A DNA stretch of 33,504 nt from an uncultured Oscillospiraceae bacterium. GTDB lineage: Bacteria > Bacillota > Clostridia > Oscillospirales > Oscillospiraceae. The DNA lies in assembly GCA_904395865.1 (NCBI GenBank), contig CAJFNY010000047.1, positions 1 through 33,504 on the forward strand, given 5' to 3'. The translations under genes were made by a program, and so were the position numbers. Below, piece by piece: positions 29,332 to 33,504 of the stretch (within the stretch, counting starts at the first letter, position 1; the number at the start of each line of letters is the position of its first letter). Under the pieces are notes generated by a model. That model had not been told where the DNA came from and did not search any database. It saw nothing but the letters and a program-made list of their open reading frames with translations.

Positions 29332-29363
29332 GAAAAGCGCCCGCCGGCATTGTCGGCGGGCGC
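29332..29363 (-). terminator. Intrinsic terminator of the phosphofructokinase gene
   Basis: On the minus strand, a 10-bp stem GCGCCCGCCG/CGGCGGGCGC (29354-29363/29337-29346) is followed by TTTTCT. Confidence 0.9.
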
Positions 29364-29379
29364 TGTGTTTGATTCCGAA

Positions 29380-30618
29380 TTACTTGGCAAAGACCTTCTT
29401 CAGGTTGCAGAAGCGGGGCAGGCCGTCCTCCTTGACCATCATCGTCTCGCCCTGGATCAGCGGCAAGCAGTAGTCGATGAAGTCCCGGGTCACGTAGTTG
29501 CCCTCGGGGGTGATCCACTCCTTGGGGAACTTCTTCTCGAAGTTGGCCACCTTGTCCAGGTCGAACAGCTTCGTCTTGCAGGTGTAGCCGTTGGTGCGGT
29601 CGCACTCGAAGCCGACCATCTTGCCGGTCTCGCCGGCCACGGAGGCCTCCACGGCCGTCTTGCCGGAGTTGAAGGACTCCTGGATGTCGGTGCCGGAGGC
29701 GCAGTGGGCCGCGCAGCGCTGCAGCAGGCTCAGCTCGATGCCGCGGACCTTGGCGCCGGTGCGCTCCTTCATGATGTTGGCCAGCGTCGCCGCCAGGCCG
29801 CCCAGCTGGGCGTGGCCGAAGCCGTCGGTGCCGGAAGTCTTGGCCTCGGAGACGAAGGAGCCGTCGGCGTAGTGGATGCCCTCGGACACGGCGACGATGC
29901 AGTTCTTGTTCTGCTCATACCGGGCGGACACGTCGGCGATGAACTTCTCCATGTCGAAGTCCACCTCGGGCAGGTAGATGAAGTCGGGGCCGTCGCCCTT
30001 GAGGCCGGCCAGGGCCGAAGCGGCGGTGAGCCAGCCGGCGTGGCGGCCCATGCACTCGATGATGGTGATCATGCCGGTGTCGTACACGTGGGCGTCGCGG
30101 CTGACCTCCATGATGGACGTGGCGATATACTTGGCCGCCGAGGCGAAGCCGGGGCAGTGGTCGGTGCCGAACAGGTCGTTGTCGATCGTCTTGGGCACAC
30201 CCATGACGCGGCACTCGTAGCCCACCTTGGCCATGTAGCGGGAGACCTTGGCGCAGGTGTCCATGGAGTCGTTGCCGCCGTTGTAGAAGAAGTAGCGGAC
30301 GTTGTACTTCTGGAAGATCTCCAGGATGCGCTTGTAGTCGGTCTCATCCTCGTCGGGGTCGGCGATCTTGTAGCGGCAGGAGCCCAGGGCCGAGGACGGG
30401 GTGTACAGCAGGCGCTCCAGCTCCGCCGGATCCTCCTCGTCCATGATCATCAGCTGGTCATTGAGCACGCCCTTGATGCCGTGGTACGCGCCGTAGACCT
30501 TCGTGATGTTCTCGTTCTCCAGGGCCGTCTTGATGACGCCGTAGGCGCTGGCGTTGATGACCGCCGAAGGGCCGCCGGACTGGCCGATGATGCAGGCGCC
30601 CTTGAGTGCAGTAGACAT
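29380..30618 (-). CDS. Pyrophosphate-type 6-phosphofructokinase
   Basis: A 412-residue enzyme that phosphorylates fructose 6-phosphate in glycolysis. The phosphoryl-donor motif reads GGNDS (114-118) instead of the ATP-type GGDGS, and the catalytic loop is PKTIDND (142-148) instead of PGTIDND. The Asp after Asn and the Lys in place of Gly are the known markers of PPi-dependent enzymes, which are reversible. Other family parts are IGQSGGPSAVINASAYG at the N-terminus and IECMGRHAGWLT. The start at 30618 follows GGAGGTATC. It is divergent from the aldolase gene that follows it in the pathway. Donor choice is inferred from these residues and not measured. Confidence 0.93.
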   Translation of the reverse strand: MSTALKGACIIGQSGGPSAVINASAYGVIKTALENENITKVYGAYHGIKGVLNDQLMIMDEEDPAELERLLYTPSSALGSCRYKIADPDEDETDYKRILEIFQKYNVRYFFYNGGNDSMDTCAKVSRYMAKVGYECRVMGVPKTIDNDLFGTDHCPGFASAAKYIATSIMEVSRDAHVYDTGMITIIECMGRHAGWLTAASALAGLKGDGPDFIYLPEVDFDMEKFIADVSARYEQNKNCIVAVSEGIHYADGSFVSEAKTSGTDGFGHAQLGGLAATLANIMKERTGAKVRGIELSLLQRCAAHCASGTDIQESFNSGKTAVEASVAGETGKMVGFECDRTNGYTCKTKLFDLDKVANFEKKFPKEWITPEGNYVTRDFIDYCLPLIQGETMMVKEDGLPRFCNLKKVFAK

Positions 30619-30681
30619 AATGATACCTCCGAATCTGTGGGCATGAGGTTTCATGCAGAATCCACAATTTTTTACAGATAT

Positions 30682-30710
30682 ACTATACCACAATCCCGGA
30701 GAATTGTAAA
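30682..30710 (-). promoter_or_regulatory. Promoter of the phosphofructokinase gene
   Basis: On the minus strand TTTACA (30705-30710), a 17-bp spacer, and TATAGT (30682-30687) with an extended TGG. Confidence 0.85.
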
Positions 30711-30719
30711 TTCGCTCTC

Positions 30720-30748
30720 TTGAATTATTTCAGGAATCTTGGTAAAAT
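30720..30748 (+). promoter_or_regulatory. Promoter of the aldolase gene
   Basis: TTGAAT (30720-30725), a 17-bp spacer, and TAAAAT (30743-30748) with an extended TGG. The -35 lies 10 bp from that of the divergent phosphofructokinase promoter. Confidence 0.85.
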
Positions 30749-30783
30749 AACACCAGCAATATGAGTAAAAGGAGTTGTTTCCC

Positions 30784-31752
30784 ATGCCTCTTGTCACTTC
30801 CACTGAGATGTTCAAGAAGGCCTACGACGGCGGCTACGCCATCGGCGCTTTCAACGTCAACAACATGGAGATCGTTCAGGGCATCACCGAGGCCTGCCGC
30901 GAGGAGCACGCTCCCGTGATTCTGCAGGTGTCCAAGGGCGCCCGCGCCTACGCCAACCACACCTACCTGGTGAAGCTGGTGGAGGCTGCCGTCATCGAGT
31001 GCCCCGACATTCCCATCGTCCTGCACCTGGACCATGGCCCCGACTTTGAGACCTGCAAGAGCTGCATCGACGGCGGCTTCACCTCCGTGATGATCGACGC
31101 CTCGTCGAAGCCCTTCGCCGAGAACATCGAGATCACCAAGAAGGTCGTCGAGTACGCCCACGACCACGGCGTCGTCGTGGAGGCCGAGCTGGGCACCCTG
31201 GCCGGCATCGAGGACGAGGTCAAGGTCGCGGCCCACGCCGCCTCCTACACCCGGCCCGAGGAGGTCGAGGAGTTCGTCTCCAAGACCGGCTGCGACTCCC
31301 TGGCCATCGCCATCGGCACGTCCCACGGCGCCTACAAGTTCACCCCCGACCAGTGCACCCGCAACGAGAAGGGCATCCTGGTGCCGCCTCCGCTGCGCTT
31401 CGACGTGCTGGAGGAAGTCTCCCGCCGTCTGCCCGGCTTCCCCATCGTCCTCCACGGCTCGTCCTCCGTGCCCCAGGAGTACGTGAAGATGATCAACGAC
31501 AACGGCGGCAAGATGCCCGACGCCATCGGCATCCCCGAGGATGAGCTGCGCCACGCGGCCCAGCTGTCGGTCTGCAAGATCAACATCGACTCCGACCTGC
31601 GCCTGGCCATGACCGGCACCATCCGCTCCTTCTTCAACGAGCATCCCGACAAGTTCGACCCCCGCGAGTACCTGAAGCCCGCCCGGGCCAACATCAAGGA
31701 GCTGGTTCGCCACAAGCTGCGCGACGTCCTCGGCTGCGCCGGCAAGGCGTAA
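30784..31752 (+). CDS. fba: Class II (zinc) fructose-bisphosphate aldolase
   Basis: A 322-residue metal-dependent aldolase that splits fructose 1,6-bisphosphate. Visible zinc and catalytic parts are HLDHG (catalytic Asp83, zinc His84), the acidic VEAELGTLAG (about 133-140), GTSHGAYK with zinc His181, and VLHGSSSV with zinc His224. NID in the last third binds substrate. The start is ATG 30784 behind AAAAGGAG. Codon use is biased toward C-ending codons as expected for an abundant glycolytic enzyme. The divergent layout with the PPi-phosphofructokinase gene puts two consecutive glycolytic steps under neighbouring promoters. A strong terminator follows. Confidence 0.94.
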   Translation: MPLVTSTEMFKKAYDGGYAIGAFNVNNMEIVQGITEACREEHAPVILQVSKGARAYANHTYLVKLVEAAVIECPDIPIVLHLDHGPDFETCKSCIDGGFTSVMIDASSKPFAENIEITKKVVEYAHDHGVVVEAELGTLAGIEDEVKVAAHAASYTRPEEVEEFVSKTGCDSLAIAIGTSHGAYKFTPDQCTRNEKGILVPPPLRFDVLEEVSRRLPGFPIVLHGSSSVPQEYVKMINDNGGKMPDAIGIPEDELRHAAQLSVCKINIDSDLRLAMTGTIRSFFNEHPDKFDPREYLKPARANIKELVRHKLRDVLGCAGKA

Positions 31753-31771
31753 GCGCCCCGAAGAACACACG

Positions 31772-31805
31772 AAACGACGTACCCGTTTGGGTACGTCGTT
31801 TTTTT
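31772..31805 (+). terminator. Intrinsic terminator after fba
   Basis: A perfect 13-bp stem AAACGACGTACCC/GGGTACGTCGTTT with loop GTTT, running into a run of T. Confidence 0.95.
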
Positions 31806-31816
31806 ACGTCCGCCGC

Positions 31817-32422
31817 CTACCAGGGCAGCTGCCAGAAAATGCGGAGCAGGAACGGCACCGCGGCCGAGCACAGCACGCCGTTGATCACCGACAGCACCAC
31901 CGTCTCCTCGTCGGTGTATCGGATCATCATCGGAAGCGTCGTGTCCTCGCTGGTGGCGCCGGCAGGCGCGATGCAGCAGAAGTAATTGAGCTTCTTCGAC
32001 ACCCACGGGATGCAGAAGAACGACACGATCTCCCGCATCAGGTTGCTGAGGAAGGCGATGCTGCCCAGGGTCGCGCCGCCCAGCTCGGTCAGCATGACGC
32101 CCGACAGGCTGTACCAGCCCAGGCCGCCGGCCACGACCATGCTTTCCCGCAGCGGCATCCCCAGCAGCGGCGCGCAGACCGCGCCGCCGGCCATCGAGCC
32201 CAGGATGATCCCCAGCGGGATCAGGAAGATCCGGATGTTGTACGCCCGGATCCGCCGAACGAGCCCCTTGTTCAGGCCCACGCTGATCCCCACCAGGAAC
32301 ATCAGCACGTAGAGGATATAGTCGGAATGGCCGGTCAGCAGCGTCAGCACGGCCGGCTCCCAGCCGCTGAGCCCGCAGGCCACGCCGCCGACGAGCGCGG
32401 CCACGGCCAGTGCCACCATCAT
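31817..32422 (-). CDS. LysO-family exporter, C-terminal half
   Basis: A 201-residue membrane protein that corresponds to the C-terminal part of the LysO (DUF340) lysine exporter. Characteristic stretches are LYVLMFLVGISVGLN, the central GLGWYSLSGVMLTELGGATLGSIAFLSNLMREI and the C-terminal IAPAGATSEDTTLPMMIRYTDEETVVLSVINGVL, where the acidic residues and GATS/TDTTLP-like motif are conserved. The ATG overlaps the stop of the N-terminal half gene by 4 bp (ATGA) and follows GAGGAGG. The full transporter is usually one chain of about 300 residues; here it is two co-translated subunits. Lysine as substrate is inferred from family. Confidence 0.85.
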   Translation of the reverse strand: MMVALAVAALVGGVACGLSGWEPAVLTLLTGHSDYILYVLMFLVGISVGLNKGLVRRIRAYNIRIFLIPLGIILGSMAGGAVCAPLLGMPLRESMVVAGGLGWYSLSGVMLTELGGATLGSIAFLSNLMREIVSFFCIPWVSKKLNYFCCIAPAGATSEDTTLPMMIRYTDEETVVLSVINGVLCSAAVPFLLRIFWQLPW

Positions 32423-32739
32423 GACGCCGCCTCCTCTCCGGGCGTCTCCGCCTTCTTCTCCTCCTGCTGCCGCCGCTTTTCGCGGGCCATGGAGCGGGTC
32501 AGGAAGTAGACGCAGATCACCGATCCGATCACCGGCAGCAGGCACAGCACGAGGCTCCGCCAGCCCACCTCTCCCAGCTCCCGGAGGAAGTTCTCCCGCC
32601 GCCCCAGCGTAACGCCCATGGAAAAGATCAGCAGCACGGTCGTCACCGTCTGCAGCCGTTCGTTGATTCTGGCATACTTCCGCGGAAACAGCTTCGCCCC
32701 CACCAGCACGCCGGCGCACATCACCAGTAAGATCTCCAA
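32419..32739 (-). CDS. LysO-family exporter, N-terminal half
   Basis: A 106-residue membrane protein with three hydrophobic segments (ILLVMCAGVLVGAKLF, VTTVLLIFSMGVTLG, LVLCLLPVIGSVICVYFL) and a charged Lys/Glu-rich C-terminus. It matches the N-terminal portion of LysO. The start is a TTG at 32739, six bases after GGAGGG; the longer frame to 32850 lies across the promoter and lacks a ribosome site. It is coupled to the C-terminal half by a 4-bp overlap. The leader carries a compact hairpin that may regulate it. Confidence 0.8.
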   Translation of the reverse strand: MEILLVMCAGVLVGAKLFPRKYARINERLQTVTTVLLIFSMGVTLGRRENFLRELGEVGWRSLVLCLLPVIGSVICVYFLTRSMAREKRRQQEEKKAETPGEEAAS

Positions 32740-32759
32740 AGCCAGCCCTCCAGAAAGAG

Positions 32760-32795
32760 CCCCGGGTCCCGTGCCGGACGGCACGAAGCCCGGGG
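32760..32795 (-). promoter_or_regulatory. Leader hairpin before the LysO genes
   Basis: A two-tier hairpin: outer CCCCGGG/CCCGGGG (32760-32766/32789-32795) and inner CGTGCCG/CGGCACG (32770-32776/32779-32785). On the minus strand it is followed by CTCTTTCT, so it could act as an attenuator. It is too small for a lysine riboswitch. Confidence 0.55.
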
Positions 32796-32814
32796 TCTCG
32801 TCGCATTCCAGTCT

Positions 32815-32843
32815 TTTATAGCACAGCGCGACGCCAAAGTCAA
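32815..32843 (-). promoter_or_regulatory. Promoter of the LysO genes
   Basis: On the minus strand TTGACT (32838-32843), a 17-bp spacer, and TATAAA (32815-32820). The -35 overlaps the last codon of the QueT gene. Confidence 0.75.
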
Positions 32844-33382
32844 CGGGCATTGCCGGTTCCGGCGGCGCGGTCCTGCGCAGCGCTGCGGCGGGTACCCAGC
32901 ACCCGGTCGATCAGGCGGCTCCTCTGGAGGTACGACGCCAGCGGCAGGCCCAGCACCAGCATCACCGCCAGCTCCCCGGCGCCCACCTGGAGCCCGTTGA
33001 GCAGGAAGCCCTGCCAGAAGGCGTCGGGCGTATAGACGGCGGCCAGCATGGCGCCGACCATGACGGCGTTGACGAGCACCGTCGGCAGCGGGGTCAGCCA
33101 GCGGCTGCGGAGCCGCGACGTCCACAGGCAGCCCAGCAGCGTGGCCGCCGAGCCGATGACGATGTCCAGCGCCGTCACCGGCGAGAACAGGTTTGCCACC
33201 AGGCAGCCCACGAACAGCCCCAGCGACGTGACCGGTGCAAAGAACGGGATGACGCACAGCGCCTCGGCGATGCGGAACTGGATCGGGCCATACGCGAAGG
33301 ACGCCGTGGCCAGCGTGACGCCGGCGTACACGGCCGCCAGCACGCCGCACAGAGCCAGCTCCCGGACAGTGATTTTCTTCAT
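32840..33382 (-). CDS. queT: QueT-type queuosine-precursor transporter (ECF S component)
   Basis: A 180-residue membrane protein with about five to six hydrophobic segments. The family hallmark is the N-terminal TVRELALCGVLAAVYAGVTL followed by YGPIQFRIAEALCVIPFFAP, then LGLFVGCLVANLFSPVTALDIVIGSAATLLG. QueT proteins are substrate-binding subunits of energy-coupling-factor importers for queuosine precursors such as preQ1. The start at 33382 follows AGGAGGA. The leader holds a candidate preQ1 aptamer (33460-33499) and a terminator (33407-33425), which fits this role. The ECF energising subunits are not in the window. Confidence 0.88.
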   Translation of the reverse strand: MKKITVRELALCGVLAAVYAGVTLATASFAYGPIQFRIAEALCVIPFFAPVTSLGLFVGCLVANLFSPVTALDIVIGSAATLLGCLWTSRLRSRWLTPLPTVLVNAVMVGAMLAAVYTPDAFWQGFLLNGLQVGAGELAVMLVLGLPLASYLQRSRLIDRVLGTRRSAAQDRAAGTGNAR

Positions 33383-33403
33383 GGAATCTCCTCCTGAAAC
33401 TGC

Positions 33404-33425
33404 AAAATGGGCGGAGGCCGCCCAT
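33404..33425 (-). terminator. Intrinsic terminator in the queT leader
   Basis: On the minus strand ATGGGCGG-CCT-CCGCCCAT (33407-33425) is followed directly by TTT, giving a T run of four with the last stem base. It ends 22 bp before the queT start, as expected for transcription attenuation. GGGGCGG-type sequence upstream could compete for the CCGCCC arm. Confidence 0.75.
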
Positions 33426-33459
33426 CGAAAGTCGCCGCCGCCCCGCAGGCCGCCGGCAG

Positions 33460-33499
33460 TCCCTAGTTTTGTTTATCGACAGGATGGTCACGAACTGTC
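33460..33499 (-). promoter_or_regulatory. Candidate preQ1-I riboswitch aptamer
   Basis: On the minus strand: a 5-bp P1 stem GACAG/CTGTC (33495-33499/33478-33482) closes a 12-base loop that begins TTC and ends C, as in the known class. An A-rich tail GATAAACAAAACTAGGG follows, close to the conserved AAAAAACUAAGG-type tail. The internal pseudoknot pairing is weaker than in textbook examples, so the call rests on layout, tail and the QueT gene downstream. The promoter lies outside the window. Confidence 0.6.
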
Positions 33500-33504
33500 T
33501 ATGC

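Noticed and set aside
32740-32840. Lysine riboswitch before the LysO genes
   Set aside because: The leader is under 100 bases and has only one compact hairpin; the lysine riboswitch needs about 170 bases and five helices.
1-33504. CRISPR array, insertion sequence, prophage or tRNA gene
   Set aside because: No regularly spaced repeats, transposase or integrase motifs, or cloverleaf-type sequences were found besides the tRNA-like part of tmRNA.

Overview
The window is a high-GC stretch of a bacterial chromosome. The gene set and expression signals suggest a Gram-positive gut-type Clostridia member, probably Oscillospirales. Supporting signs are strong AGGAGG ribosome sites, TTGACA/TATAAT-type promoters often with an extended TGn -10, an SLH-domain exported protein, a LAAC lipoprotein, a PPi-type phosphofructokinase, a tmRNA tag ending VALAA, and a corrinoid methyltransferase locus. 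No rRNA, tRNA, CRISPR array or insertion sequence was found. The assignment is inference from content, not from a database match.

Left third (1-13946): the 3' part of ftsH; an AMP-ligase-like (PaaK/CapK type) gene broken at a run of nine G; a tyrosine-phosphatase-like enzyme; a membrane-anchored metallophosphoesterase; an EamA exporter; small membrane or zinc-ribbon proteins; birA; a nitroreductase; an unlisted 54-residue membrane protein; a DEAD-box helicase; a secreted SLH protein; then smpB, a cyclophilin and a short-chain dehydrogenase leading to ssrA (tmRNA, 14042-14389). After ssrA, about 320 bp carry only tandem hairpins, two of them copies of one another.

Middle (14712-21508): redox and regulator genes. 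They include an ArsR regulator with a nitroreductase-like enzyme, and an aldo/keto reductase with a cyclophilin-like lipoprotein. The key locus is a compact peptide-modification operon on the minus strand: a 25-residue peptide ending SACGAGDKQ (19683-19760), a large stem-loop, a radical SAM/SPASM enzyme, and a nitroreductase overlapping it by 4 bp. An HxlR regulator is divergent from it, and the shared intergenic region has phased repeats. I read this as a very small RiPP system of the ACGX type. Next to it a second HxlR regulator is divergent from an NAD(P)-binding protein.

Right third (21562-28259): a divergent corrinoid methyl-transfer locus. The minus operon encodes a pterin-binding methyltransferase, a corrinoid protein, an SLC13 transporter, a URO-D-family methyltransferase and a 49-residue protein. 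The plus operon encodes a DUF1638 protein, a second corrinoid protein and a GntR/UTRA regulator. The likely job is to import a methylated organic anion, move its methyl group to a cob(I)amide protein and then to tetrahydrofolate. A perfect 7-9-7 palindrome sits between the promoter elements of the minus operon. The transporter, URO-D and first corrinoid genes look lower in GC than their neighbours.

End (28337-33504): a membrane protein whose promoter spacer is an (AT)9 tract; divergent PPi-phosphofructokinase and class II aldolase genes; a LysO-type exporter split into two overlapping genes; and a QueT-type transporter whose leader holds a candidate preQ1-I riboswitch followed by an intrinsic terminator, cut by the window edge.
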